Source of the DNA: Pseudobdellovibrionaceae bacterium
GTDB lineage: Bacteria; Bdellovibrionota; Bdellovibrionia; Bdellovibrionales; Bdellovibrionaceae
DNA length: 64,000 nt
Assembly: GCA_013359135.1 (NCBI GenBank)
Contig: JABWCN010000012.1
Span: forward strand, 44,385-108,384
Reading direction: 5' to 3'
How positions within the stretch are numbered: the stretch's first letter is position 1; each line of letters opens with the position of its first letter. Position numbers and translations under genes: made by a program. The notes under the pieces are model-generated. The model had not been told where the DNA came from, ran no database searches, and was given only the letters and a program-made list of their open reading frames with translations. Shown here one piece after another: positions 44,183-52,111 of this stretch.

Positions 44183-44824
44183 CTATTTTTTGACTCGAAT
44201 GCTTTCAATGATAACGGGTTCTACAGGAACATCATCAAAAACACCTCCACCCTTAACTTCTTTACTGCCTGTGGATACTTTTTTTATGCTATCTACTACT
44301 TCTTGCCCCTTAGTCACTTTACCAAAAACAGCATAACCATGATTAATTTTTGGTTCTGAATTTCCATCAACTCGGATTTCAGAGTAATCCAAACTCTTAG
44401 AGTTATCTTTGACGTTAATATAAAACTGAGCTGTAGCGGAATGGGGATCTAGGGTTCTTGCCATAGCTAAAGTGTAGGGCTCATTTTTAAGACCATTTTT
44501 AGCTTCATTCACAATAGGTTCTTTGGTTTTTTTCTCGTTCATAGTTTTGTCAAAACCACCACCTTGGATCATGAAATTATCAATCACTCGATGGAAAATG
44601 GTACCGTCATAATGATGATCCTTAACATAGGAAATAAAATTTTTTACAGATAGAGGAGATTGTTTATCAAAAAGTTCAGCTTCGATAACTCCTTTGGTTG
44701 TTTTAATTTCAATGTAGGTGTTTCCATTTTTCTCAGGCTTGATAGCTTTCGATGGTTTAGCAAAAGCCAAGTGCAGGCCGCAGAGTGTTGATAGGATGAT
44801 AAAATTTAGTAATGAATTAAGCAT
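44183..44824 (-). CDS. Exported cyclophilin-type peptidyl-prolyl isomerase
   Basis: A 213-residue cyclophilin with a signal peptide (LNFIILSTLCGLHLAFA), so it should assist folding in the periplasm, like PpiA. The domain runs from about residue 37: YIEIKTTKGVIEAELF, then YDGTIFHRVIDNFMIQGGGFD with the catalytic Phe-His-Arg, TLAMARTLDPHSATAQFYINV, and GYAVFGKVTKGQEVVDSI. A helical insertion (NEKKTKEPIVNEAKNGLKN) is usual in this group. Catalytic residues are kept. Confidence 0.92.
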   Translation of the reverse strand: MLNSLLNFIILSTLCGLHLAFAKPSKAIKPEKNGNTYIEIKTTKGVIEAELFDKQSPLSVKNFISYVKDHHYDGTIFHRVIDNFMIQGGGFDKTMNEKKTKEPIVNEAKNGLKNEPYTLAMARTLDPHSATAQFYINVKDNSKSLDYSEIRVDGNSEPKINHGYAVFGKVTKGQEVVDSIKKVSTGSKEVKGGGVFDDVPVEPVIIESIRVKK

Positions 44825-44939
44825 AGTTCTTCCTTTTTTTGGTCGTAAAGCTAGGTGCGTTTCAATTAAAAAATAAGACTAAAGTAGAGTCAACGAATTC
44901 TAGACTTAATATTAAGAGTTAAGGTTCGAAGAGAAGTCC

Positions 44940-46034
44940 ATGAGCGTTGCATCGATTAAAAATCAAAATGCTTCTGATTGGAAAAATGAAGCAGGACCGA
45001 TTAAAAAATACTTTAATGATATTACAGTAACTGAGATTATGATAAATCGTTACGATAAGATTTTCATTGAAAGAAAAGGAATTCTTGAAGAGGTTGAAGG
45101 TAAATTTGATAATCCAGAACATCTGGTTCGTTTTGTTCAAGCTCTTGCAGTGAATGTAGGTAGGGATCTAAATCGTAAAAATCCATTTATGGATGCAAGA
45201 TTGCCTGATGGTTCCAGGGTAAATATTGTGATTCCTCCAGTTTCGGTAGACAATCCTATGGTGACCATTCGTAAGTTCTCTCCAATGATGGTGAGTTATA
45301 CTAACTTACTAAGCTATGGTGCTTTTGATGAAAAAATATTATATTTTATTAATCAGGCAGTAGTTGCAAGACAGAATATTATTATCAGTGGTGGAACTGG
45401 TTCTGGAAAGACAACGATTCTAAATTTATTAAGTCAATTTATTCCAGCAAAAGAACGGGTTGTTACCCTTGAAGATACTGTAGAACTGCAAATGAATGTG
45501 AAGAATGTGGTTAGAATGGAATGCCGTTCTTTCTTAAGTGATTCTCATTTTGAAATCAAAGACCTCCTGCGAAATGCATTAAGAATGAGGCCAGATAGAT
45601 TGATTATAGGTGAGGTGCGTGGGGGAGAGGCTTTTGATATGTTGATAGCGATGAATACGGGACACGAGGGGAGTATGAGCACATTGCATTCAAATTCTGC
45701 CTTCGATGCACTCCGAAGAATTGAAGCTATGGTCCTAAGGGGCACTCAGGACATTCCTATTCAAACAGTAAAAGATGATATTGCTAAGACAATAAATATT
45801 ATTATTCAAACGGAACGTTTTAGTGATGGATCACGCAGAATTTCCGAAGTTGTTGAGGTTGATGGCAGAACCACTCAAGACTATACGATCAATAAGATCT
45901 TTGAATTTAATGAGTTAGATAAGAAATTTACATCTTTGGGTTATGTACCTAAATTTGTGACTGATAGTAGAAATCCAAGGATTAAATTCCCTCAGGGATT
46001 CTTTGAGCCAGACCATGTGATTAAGTTGAGTTGA
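44940..46034 (+). CDS. CpaF/TadA-type secretion ATPase
   Basis: A 364-residue hexameric ATPase of the type II/IV secretion class, closest in layout to CpaF of Tad (Flp) pili. The N-terminal domain has ITVTEIMINRYDKIFIERKG and DARLPDGSRVNIVIPP; Walker A is IISGGTGSGKTT; the Asp box is VVTLEDTVELQ; Walker B and the His box are RLIIGEVRGGEAFDML and GHEGSMSTLHSNS. All catalytic motifs are intact. No tad, cpa or pilin gene lies nearby, so it is an orphan here and presumably powers an apparatus encoded elsewhere. Confidence 0.9.
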   Translation: MSVASIKNQNASDWKNEAGPIKKYFNDITVTEIMINRYDKIFIERKGILEEVEGKFDNPEHLVRFVQALAVNVGRDLNRKNPFMDARLPDGSRVNIVIPPVSVDNPMVTIRKFSPMMVSYTNLLSYGAFDEKILYFINQAVVARQNIIISGGTGSGKTTILNLLSQFIPAKERVVTLEDTVELQMNVKNVVRMECRSFLSDSHFEIKDLLRNALRMRPDRLIIGEVRGGEAFDMLIAMNTGHEGSMSTLHSNSAFDALRRIEAMVLRGTQDIPIQTVKDDIAKTINIIIQTERFSDGSRRISEVVEVDGRTTQDYTINKIFEFNELDKKFTSLGYVPKFVTDSRNPRIKFPQGFFEPDHVIKLS

Positions 46035-46041
46035 GTTTTGG

Positions 46042-46482
46042 CTAAATACCTTTAGGAAGCTCGCCATAATGGCTGAATGGAATTGAGAATGGGGAAATGT
46101 CAGCTTTTCCTGATAGTTTATAACTTCTTATTTTTTTGATGAAAATGTCCTTAAAGGCTTCCGTAGAGTTTTCAAAAGTAATGCGAAAAGGGATGGAAAG
46201 TATTGATTTTTCTTTTGCTGCAAGTAGAGTTGATTCAATTTTTTTTCCACTAAATAGAGGTTTATTGCCAATGAAAAACTCATAGTCTATTTGTCCAAGG
46301 GGTAGTGTCTTCGTATTGGGATTAAAGATTTCAAAATCGGCTTGAAGATCAAATCCTGAGATATCTATGGATTTGAGACTTAAACTTTTAAATTCAATGG
46401 TGGGCTCTTGATAAATAGCAGAAAAGAGGGTTTGGCAAGAACTCAGGGTTAGAACAAGAAAAAGACACAGGGTCATCTTCAT
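46042..46482 (-). CDS. LEA14-like lipoprotein
   Basis: A 146-residue lipoprotein with lipobox LTLSSC (Cys16). The rest matches the LEA type 2 / WHy domain: IDISGFDLQADFEIFNPNTKTLPLGQIDYEFFIGNKPL, in which the asparagine-proline step is typical. Such proteins bind lipids or stabilise the envelope, but function is uncertain. Its ribosome site GGGAGG lies inside the last codons of the small membrane protein gene before it, three bases away, so the two are coupled. It converges on cpaF. Confidence 0.8.
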   Translation of the reverse strand: MKMTLCLFLVLTLSSCQTLFSAIYQEPTIEFKSLSLKSIDISGFDLQADFEIFNPNTKTLPLGQIDYEFFIGNKPLFSGKKIESTLLAAKEKSILSIPFRITFENSTEAFKDIFIKKIRSYKLSGKADISPFSIPFSHYGELPKGI

Positions 46483-46485
46483 CGA

Positions 46486-46632
46486 CTACCTCCCAAAGGA
46501 AACTAAACTTGCCGGGCTTGCTATCGGGGGGTAGTAGTTTTTCTTCGGAAGTCGTTTGCTAGTGTAGAAAAGAATTAAAGCTAATGCCATAAAAATAAAA
46601 AACCAAGAGCTAGGTTGAAAAAATCGTAGCAT
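46486..46632 (-). CDS. 48-residue single-pass membrane protein
   Basis: A short frame from the ATG at 46632, with GGGGAG ten bases upstream, to TAG at 46486. It encodes MLRFFQPSS then a single membrane helix (WFFIFMALALILFY) and a basic, proline-rich tail TSKRLPKKNYYPPIASPA. The stop lies three bases before the LEA14-like gene and its last codons hold that gene's ribosome site; pgsA is 23 bases upstream. Good start signals, membrane helix and tight spacing support a real gene. Function unknown. Confidence 0.65.
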   Translation of the reverse strand: MLRFFQPSSWFFIFMALALILFYTSKRLPKKNYYPPIASPASLVSFGR

Positions 46633-46655
46633 GATTTAGTTTCTCCCCTTTTTTG

Positions 46656-47246
46656 TTAAGTTTTATGGGTTTTGCTATTTTTGTATATGCTATAGTATTC
46701 GATGCCACTAATGATACTCAATGCTGTTGAAAACCACAAGACAATATAGCCAATCTGTCCTAAATGGTGAAAAACTTCCTGAGGAAAACCAGTAAAAATT
46801 TCTTGCTGATAGCTTTTTCCAACGATGATGGCTGGGATAGACCCCATTTGCATTCCTGTTTTCCATTTGCCAGAACTTTTAGCTGCAATGATAATATTGT
46901 CAGCCGCGGCGGCAGCCCTAATTCCGCCAATGAAAGTATCTCTGAGGGTAAGTATGATGACTAGGAACGGGTCGATAAACCCCATAGAGTTAAGATAAAT
47001 AAGAACCCCTAAGACTAAAATTTTGTCAGTCACAGGATCTAAAAACTTTCCTAGGTTGCTCACTAGATTCCATTTTCTTGCGTAATAGCCGTCAAAATAG
47101 TCAGTGATTGAGGCAATAATAAACAAGGTGGAGGCCAGAATAGCATTCAAAAAGTTATTATAAAAAAGAAAAAAAAGGATCAAAGGAAGAATATAGACTC
47201 TACTGAGAGTCAATTGTAGGGGTAGGTTTTTTTTCCAAGAACTCAA
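46656..47246 (-). CDS. pgsA: CDP-diacylglycerol-glycerol-3-phosphate 3-phosphatidyltransferase
   Basis: PgsA makes phosphatidylglycerol phosphate, the committed step to phosphatidylglycerol, in the inner membrane. The 196-residue protein has the CDP-alcohol phosphatidyltransferase motif DYFDGYYARKWNLVSNLG then KFLDPVTDK, with all four Asp. It has four to six membrane helices. The TTG at 47246 is preferred because AAGGAG is five bases upstream; the GTG at 47252 overlaps that ribosome site. It appears to head the small operon with the 48-residue protein and the LEA14-like lipoprotein. Confidence 0.9.
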   Translation of the reverse strand: MSSWKKNLPLQLTLSRVYILPLILFFLFYNNFLNAILASTLFIIASITDYFDGYYARKWNLVSNLGKFLDPVTDKILVLGVLIYLNSMGFIDPFLVIILTLRDTFIGGIRAAAAADNIIIAAKSSGKWKTGMQMGSIPAIIVGKSYQQEIFTGFPQEVFHHLGQIGYIVLWFSTALSIISGIEYYSIYKNSKTHKT

Positions 47247-47374
47247 AAGCACTCCTTGTGTCTATGGCAGTAGATCTTTTGTTAAGTAGAGAAGAACTTA
47301 CGCAGGTATTCAATTTTTGTCATTTGAAAAAAGTTTTTTGATAAAAAGTTTAATTAGAGGTAGACCTTTAAGCC

Positions 47375-47785
47375 ATGTTTTCTCATTTACATAAAGTTCA
47401 GTTTTATGAAACGGATCAGATGGGTATTGTGCACCACTCAAACTACCTGCGTTTTTGTGAAGAGGCAAGAGTTGCTTGGGCTCACAATAGTGGCTTGATT
47501 GACTATCAAACTCCGGCCAGCGCTGCTAGATTTGCTGTTCTTGAGACAAGAGTTAAGCATCTTAAGCCTGCCTTATTTGGTGATGACTTACAAATTTTAG
47601 TTCAAGTTAAATCTGAAGGTATTAGAATTGAATTTCAATATAAAATAATAAACGCAAAAAATGAAGTTTTGGCTTTGGTTCATACGACTCATGTGCCACT
47701 AAGTGTGGATTTGAGACCGATGAGACTGCCCAAAGAGATGAAAGAAGTATTAGAGAGGGAATCATGGAAAGAAATTTGGCTTTAG
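47375..47785 (+). CDS. YbgC-type acyl-CoA thioesterase (hot-dog fold)
   Basis: A 136-residue thioesterase of the 4HBT/YbgC family, which hydrolyses short acyl-CoA or acyl-ACP. The signature YETDQMGIVHHSNYLRFCEEARVAW contains the catalytic Asp; FGDDLQILVQV and IINAKNEVLALVHTTHVPL follow as expected. In many Gram-negatives this family sits by tol-pal, but here it overlaps glpX by 22 bases, which suggests co-translation. Confidence 0.88.
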   Translation: MFSHLHKVQFYETDQMGIVHHSNYLRFCEEARVAWAHNSGLIDYQTPASAARFAVLETRVKHLKPALFGDDLQILVQVKSEGIRIEFQYKIINAKNEVLALVHTTHVPLSVDLRPMRLPKEMKEVLERESWKEIWL

Positions 47786-48723
47786 AGTTTGTGAGAGTGA
47801 CTGAGGCTGCTGCACTTGCTAGCAGTGAGTGGGTTGGTAAAGGTGATGAAAAGGCGGCTGATCAGGCGGCTGTGGATGCGATGAGAAGAGCTTTTGATTC
47901 TGTCAGAATCGATGGTACCGTAGTCATAGGCGAGGGTGAAAGAGATGAGGCTCCGATGCTTTACATTGGTGAAAAGGTCGGTTTTAAAGCTGATGATTCT
48001 CCAAAAATTGATATTGCCTTGGATCCTTTAGAAGGAACAACTATCTGCGCCAAGGGTGGCGTTGGAGCTATTTCAGTGATCGCTCTTGCTGAAAGTGGCA
48101 ATTTTCTTCATGCTCCCGATACCTATATGGATAAAATTGCTTGTGGTCCTTTGGGTAGAGGGGTGATTGATATTGATAAAACACCCACAGAGAATATTCA
48201 CCTTTTGGCTGAGGTTTTAAAAAAGCCAGTCTATGATTTAACGGTAGTTATTCTGGATAGACCTAGGCACGCTGATCTCATTCAAGAAGTTAGAAAAACC
48301 AAAGCTCGTATTCATTTAATAGGAGATGGCGATGTGTCAGCTGCTGTTGCTGCAGGATGGGGAGATAGTGGGATTGATCTGTTGTTAGGAATTGGAGGCG
48401 CTCCAGAGGGTGTTATTTCGGCTGCTGCAATGCAGTGTTTAGCTGGGGATTTTCAAGGTCGTCTTAAGTTCCGTAATGAAGAGGAAAAACAAAGAGCGTT
48501 AAAGATGGGGATTAAGGATCTAAATAAGAAATACTTGATTGATGATTTAGCTCGAGGCAGTGTCATGTTCTGCGCGACAGGCATCACTGATGGGCCTTTG
48601 CTAAAAGGTGTGAGGTTGCTTTCTCAACGTAAAGCTAAAACTGAAAGTATTGTGATGCGTTCAAAAACGGGAACTATCAGGACCATTGAAACAGTTCACA
48701 ATTTATCAAAAAAACCAGTTTGA
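47764..48723 (+). CDS. glpX: Class II fructose-1,6-bisphosphatase
   Basis: A key gluconeogenic enzyme that converts fructose 1,6-bisphosphate to fructose 6-phosphate. The 319-residue protein has the GlpX signature: WVGKGDEKAADQAAVDAMR, VIGEGERDEAPMLYIGE, and the metal-binding DIALDPLEGTTICAKGG, followed by MDKIACGP and LGIGGAPEGVISAAAMQCL. AGAGGGA lies before the ATG. A gluconeogenic enzyme fits growth on fatty acids, glycerol phosphate and amino acids seen elsewhere in the window. Confidence 0.94.
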   Translation: MERNLALEFVRVTEAAALASSEWVGKGDEKAADQAAVDAMRRAFDSVRIDGTVVIGEGERDEAPMLYIGEKVGFKADDSPKIDIALDPLEGTTICAKGGVGAISVIALAESGNFLHAPDTYMDKIACGPLGRGVIDIDKTPTENIHLLAEVLKKPVYDLTVVILDRPRHADLIQEVRKTKARIHLIGDGDVSAAVAAGWGDSGIDLLLGIGGAPEGVISAAAMQCLAGDFQGRLKFRNEEEKQRALKMGIKDLNKKYLIDDLARGSVMFCATGITDGPLLKGVRLLSQRKAKTESIVMRSKTGTIRTIETVHNLSKKPV

Positions 48724-48783
48724 TAGAAGGTCTAGACTTATGGCCTAGTTGACTTTAGTCGTAAAAACTAAAATCATGTTTTT

Positions 48784-49227
48784 ATGGCTAAAGCATCAAT
48801 CACCGAAGTATTTAAATGCACTCCCGAAGAACTTTATAAAATTGTCACTGACTATGCTCGCTATCCAGAGTTTTTAAGCGAAGTTAAAAAGTGCGAAGTT
48901 GTCAAAGTTGAAGGTAATAACAAGCTTGTTGAGTACCAAGTAGCAATGATCAAAACAGTTAACTATAAGCTGCAAATGCATGAAAACTATGTTGAAAATG
49001 GCATCACGTTGGTAAACTGGGAGTTTGTTAGTGGCGATATGTTTAAGTCTCTCAAGGGACAGTGGAAAATTGAACCAGAGGGCGATCATTGCCGAGCCAC
49101 TTATGAAGTAGAAGCGAATTTTAATATGTTTGTTCCTGGACCTATTGCAAACACGCTAGTCAGCGTTAGTATGCCAAATATGATATCTAGTTATCACAAA
49201 AGGATTAAACAACTTTATGGTAAATGA
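48784..49227 (+). CDS. SRPBCC/START-like (RatA-type) protein
   Basis: A 147-residue protein of the polyketide cyclase/dehydrase group of START-like folds, close to COG2867 (RatA/COQ10-type). The pattern SITEVFKCTPEELYKIVTDYARYPEFLSEVKKCEV matches the N-terminal strand and helix, and GQWKIEPEGDHCRATYEVEANFNM the late strands. COQ10-like members bind quinones; RatA affects ribosomes. The precise role is not visible. It overlaps the next gene by 11 bases. Confidence 0.8.
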   Translation: MAKASITEVFKCTPEELYKIVTDYARYPEFLSEVKKCEVVKVEGNNKLVEYQVAMIKTVNYKLQMHENYVENGITLVNWEFVSGDMFKSLKGQWKIEPEGDHCRATYEVEANFNMFVPGPIANTLVSVSMPNMISSYHKRIKQLYGK

Positions 49228-49657
49228 TTTTGATGGTTCTAAGAATAGCAGTAATGAGGAATCTAAAAAAGGCGATTTTGATCCTAAGTCTTTATTAGGC
49301 GAGACTTTAAAAAAGGTGTTTACCACTGGTGTTTCTGCCGCTTTTATGACAGAAGAAAGTATTCGTAATTATTTACAAGAACTAAAGCTCCCTAAGGAAA
49401 TTCTGAATCTTTTGTTGCAAAGTGCAAGTAAGTCAAAAGATGAAATCACTCAAAAGGTTTCTAAAGAGATCATTAATATTTTTAACAAAATCGATTGGGT
49501 TTCAGAGTTAGCTAAATTTGCAGAGGAACATAAGTTTCGAGTGACTGCTGAGATTGATATTGTAAAGAAAAAGGCAAATATAGAGGTGGATCCTAAATCT
49601 GAAATGACCTCAGAGTCTAACCATACGGAGACACGGAAAAATAAAGATGAAATTTAA
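49217..49657 (+). CDS. Small helical cytoplasmic protein of unknown function
   Basis: A 146-residue protein without signal peptide. The ends are polar and charged; the middle (ETLKKVFTTGVSAAFMTEESIRNYL, then LPKEILNLLLQSASKSKDEI) is amphipathic helix, somewhat like phasins or other surface-binding helical proteins, but no family is recognised. The 11-base overlap with the START-like gene indicates co-translation and perhaps joint function. Confidence 0.65.
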   Translation: MVNDFDGSKNSSNEESKKGDFDPKSLLGETLKKVFTTGVSAAFMTEESIRNYLQELKLPKEILNLLLQSASKSKDEITQKVSKEIINIFNKIDWVSELAKFAEEHKFRVTAEIDIVKKKANIEVDPKSEMTSESNHTETRKNKDEI

Positions 49658-49693
49658 TAGGGTCTTTAAAAGACTCTAGAAGGAAGAGTGTTA

Positions 49694-50218
49694 GTGGATA
49701 AAATGAAGTTTCAAGTTAAACAAAAGAGTCATTGGCTGCAGGTCTTTGTTTTTGCATTGGCCTTAGGTTGTTTTTTTTCTCAAAACCTATTGGCTAAAGA
49801 TCTCTCAAGTCGTCTAGGTATTGGTATAAAGAATAATGCTTCGGAAGATGTGCCTTCCTTAGCTGTTGTATTTTTTCCTAATAATGATTTTGCAGTGACT
49901 GGTGGTCTTGGGATTGATACGCAGAAAGATCAGTCAAAATTTGTAGTTTCAGGTGGTGTAAGAAAAATTTTATTTCGTGAGAATCAAATGAATTTTTACT
50001 TTGGTGGGCAACTAGGGGTTGTCAATTTTGAAACGGCTGGAGATAAACAAAATGGTTTTGAACTCAATGCCCTTTTTGGTGGAGAGTTCTTTTTCACGGG
50101 ACTAGAATCTTTAGCTTTTACGTTTGAGGGTGGTGCTGGAATTGCCTCACTCAAGGAAGTTCGTTTTAGAACTGTAGCTGATTCTCCGTTGCGTGCGGGA
50201 ATTATCTTTTATTTTTAA
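49694..50218 (+). CDS. Small outer-membrane beta-barrel-like protein
   Basis: About 174 residues, exported. The GTG at 49694 has GAAGGA nine bases upstream; an ATG at 49703 is too far from it. The signal peptide (VFVFALALGCFFSQNLLA) is followed by alternating hydrophobic strands separated by short turns (LGIGIKN, LAVVFFPNNDFAVTGGLGI, MNFYFGGQLGVVNF, LNALFGGEFFF, FTFEGGAGIA) and the last strand ends IIFYF, with a C-terminal Phe as in outer membrane barrels. About eight strands fit an OmpW/OmpX-size barrel. Function unknown. Confidence 0.7.
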   Translation: MDKMKFQVKQKSHWLQVFVFALALGCFFSQNLLAKDLSSRLGIGIKNNASEDVPSLAVVFFPNNDFAVTGGLGIDTQKDQSKFVVSGGVRKILFRENQMNFYFGGQLGVVNFETAGDKQNGFELNALFGGEFFFTGLESLAFTFEGGAGIASLKEVRFRTVADSPLRAGIIFYF

Positions 50219-50240
50219 TAATTAAGAAGGTGAGTGTTAT

Positions 50241-50621
50241 ATGACAAAAAAAATAATTATGACTCAAAGTGCTCCTGCTCCTATCGGCCCATACAGCCAA
50301 GCAGTACAAGTTGGTCCATTTCTTTATTGTAGTGGTCAAATTCCTTTAGATCCTGTGAGTAACCAAGTTTTGTCTGGCGGTATTAAAGAACAAACAGAAC
50401 TTGTGATGAAAAATATCCATGCGGTTTTAAAAGAAGCTGGTTATGATTTCCAAAATGTAGTTAAAACCACTATTTTTATTACTTCTATGAAAGATTTCCC
50501 TCTAGTGAATGAGGTTTATGGGCTTTACTTCAAGGAACTTCCCCCAGCTAGATCAACTGTAGAAGTCAGTGGTTTACCCAAGGGGGTAAATGTTGAAATT
50601 GAAGTGGTAGCTTACAAATAA
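50241..50621 (+). CDS. ridA: RidA-family enamine/imine deaminase
   Basis: RidA hydrolyses reactive 2-aminoacrylate and related enamines formed by PLP enzymes. The 126-residue protein has APAPIGPYSQAVQVGPFLYCSGQIPLDP and the end signature PPARSTVEVSGLPKGVNVEIEVVAYK, with the catalytic Arg in ARST and Glu near the end. It is the standard length and looks intact. Nearby cysK and other PLP genes are possible sources of substrate. Confidence 0.94.
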   Translation: MTKKIIMTQSAPAPIGPYSQAVQVGPFLYCSGQIPLDPVSNQVLSGGIKEQTELVMKNIHAVLKEAGYDFQNVVKTTIFITSMKDFPLVNEVYGLYFKELPPARSTVEVSGLPKGVNVEIEVVAYK

Positions 50622-50657
50622 TGGTTACATTTTAGTTGCAGTAAAGGGGACAAGCTC

Positions 50658-51221
50658 GTGCTAACAAGAAAGAGAATTTTTATAGGATCTTTTTTGTTAG
50701 TGAGTCTTGTCTTGATTTCATTGTACTTCTCAGAAAGAAAGAAAGTTTCGTTTTATTTTAAGTCCAACTATCTAGAAAAAAACAAAGCTGATTGCGGTGT
50801 CGTCCTAACTGGAGGACCAGGCCGTATCCGTGAGGGTATTGATCTTTTAGCTGATAAATTTATTAAGAAGTTAGTCATTTCAGGTGTTAACCCCTCTTCG
50901 AATTTTAAGCAAATTTTTCCTTTGTGGGTCTATTATCCTGAAGTCCAAGAGGCGGATGTGATTCTAGAGAAAAGAAGTGAAACGACTTTTGGTAATGCAA
51001 TTCAAAGTTTGCCATTGGTAGAGGTATTAAAATGTCAGGATGTGCTTTTGGTGACTTCTCAACTGCATTCTTATAGAGCTTATCGTACTTTTCGCAAGAT
51101 TTTCCCGAAAAACATAGAAATTAAAATTAGCCCTTCTGAAGTATCGCCAGAAAGTTTAACTTTTTTTGATATGTTTCAAGAAGTCTTGAAGTCGCTTTTC
51201 TATTCTTTGTGGGTATATTAA
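50658..51221 (+). CDS. DUF218 (YdcF/SanA-like) membrane-anchored protein
   Basis: A 187-residue protein with an N-terminal membrane helix (FIGSFLLVSLVLISLYF) and a DUF218 domain: CGVVLTGGPGRIREGIDLL, KKLVISGVNP, SETTFGNAIQSLPLV and LLVTSQLHSYRAYRTF, in the order of the family. SanA/YdcF-type proteins influence envelope barrier function or cell-wall steps, but the biochemistry is not settled. The start is GTG with AAAGGGGA eight bases upstream. It precedes the Mla-like operon by 65 bases. Confidence 0.8.
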   Translation: MLTRKRIFIGSFLLVSLVLISLYFSERKKVSFYFKSNYLEKNKADCGVVLTGGPGRIREGIDLLADKFIKKLVISGVNPSSNFKQIFPLWVYYPEVQEADVILEKRSETTFGNAIQSLPLVEVLKCQDVLLVTSQLHSYRAYRTFRKIFPKNIEIKISPSEVSPESLTFFDMFQEVLKSLFYSLWVY

Positions 51222-51286
51222 ACCTGCTTGATGAAACTATTTAAAAGTCTAGTTATTGTTTTTTGTAAAATTCCGATAAATTTTCC

Positions 51287-52111
51287 ATGAATAGAATATG
51301 GTTGAACATTGAAGGGTTGGGACGATCTATCACAGGGAATCTAGAGTATACCTTTAGAATATTCTTGATGGTGTATCTTTCCTTTCGAGCTGCATTTTTA
51401 GATCATACTCAAGGTTTGAGGACAATTCTATCCGTGCTTTCCACGCAAATTTATTTTACCGGCTGGCAAGCTATGCCGTTAATTACGATTCTAGCTTTAG
51501 CTTCAGGTGGCATTTTAATCATTCAAGGAATGAGCAATCTGACTTTGTTAGGCGGAACTGAAATGATTGGTAATCTACTTGTTCTAGTGCTTGTCAGAGA
51601 GATTGGTCCATTGCTAACGGCTCTTGTTGTGATTGCTAGAAGTGGAACTGCAGTTTCAACTGAAGTTGGTAATATGCGAGCTAATCGTGAGATTGAGGCT
51701 CTTGAATCTATAGGTATCAATCCTCTGAGTTTCATTGTTTTCCCTAGGATTTTAGGTGGCGTTATTAGTGTCCTGTGTTTGGCATTTTATTTCATTGTAA
51801 TATCGATTCTTGGTGGTTTTTTAATTACACGATTTATTCACGATATTCCTTTTAGTTTTTATTCAGAGAGTGTGTTGCGAGCTTTTGCTAAAGAAGATGT
51901 ATTTATTTTTTTACTCAAGAATAGTTTTAGTGGAATGATTATCTTTGTAGTTTCTTGTTATCAAGGATTAAGTGTTAAGAAAAGTCCTCATGAAGTCCCT
52001 CAGGTCACAACTCAAGCGGTAGTAAAGAGTATCATTTATGTGACGGTTTTTAACATGTCCGTCACAGCAATTGTATATCTGAATCAATTAAAGAAAATAG
52101 GAGTTTTTTAA
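51287..52111 (+). CDS. mlaE: MlaE-type lipid ABC transporter permease
   Basis: A 274-residue inner-membrane permease of the MlaE/YrbE family, which moves phospholipids with an MCE-domain protein. It has five to six membrane helices, and the conserved LGGTEMIGNLLVLVLVREIGPLLTALVVIARSGTAVSTEVGNMRANREIEALESIGINP segment is typical. The last codon overlaps the ATG of the next gene by one base. Together the three genes encode a complete Mla-type module apart from MlaB/C. Confidence 0.92.
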   Translation: MNRIWLNIEGLGRSITGNLEYTFRIFLMVYLSFRAAFLDHTQGLRTILSVLSTQIYFTGWQAMPLITILALASGGILIIQGMSNLTLLGGTEMIGNLLVLVLVREIGPLLTALVVIARSGTAVSTEVGNMRANREIEALESIGINPLSFIVFPRILGGVISVLCLAFYFIVISILGGFLITRFIHDIPFSFYSESVLRAFAKEDVFIFLLKNSFSGMIIFVVSCYQGLSVKKSPHEVPQVTTQAVVKSIIYVTVFNMSVTAIVYLNQLKKIGVF

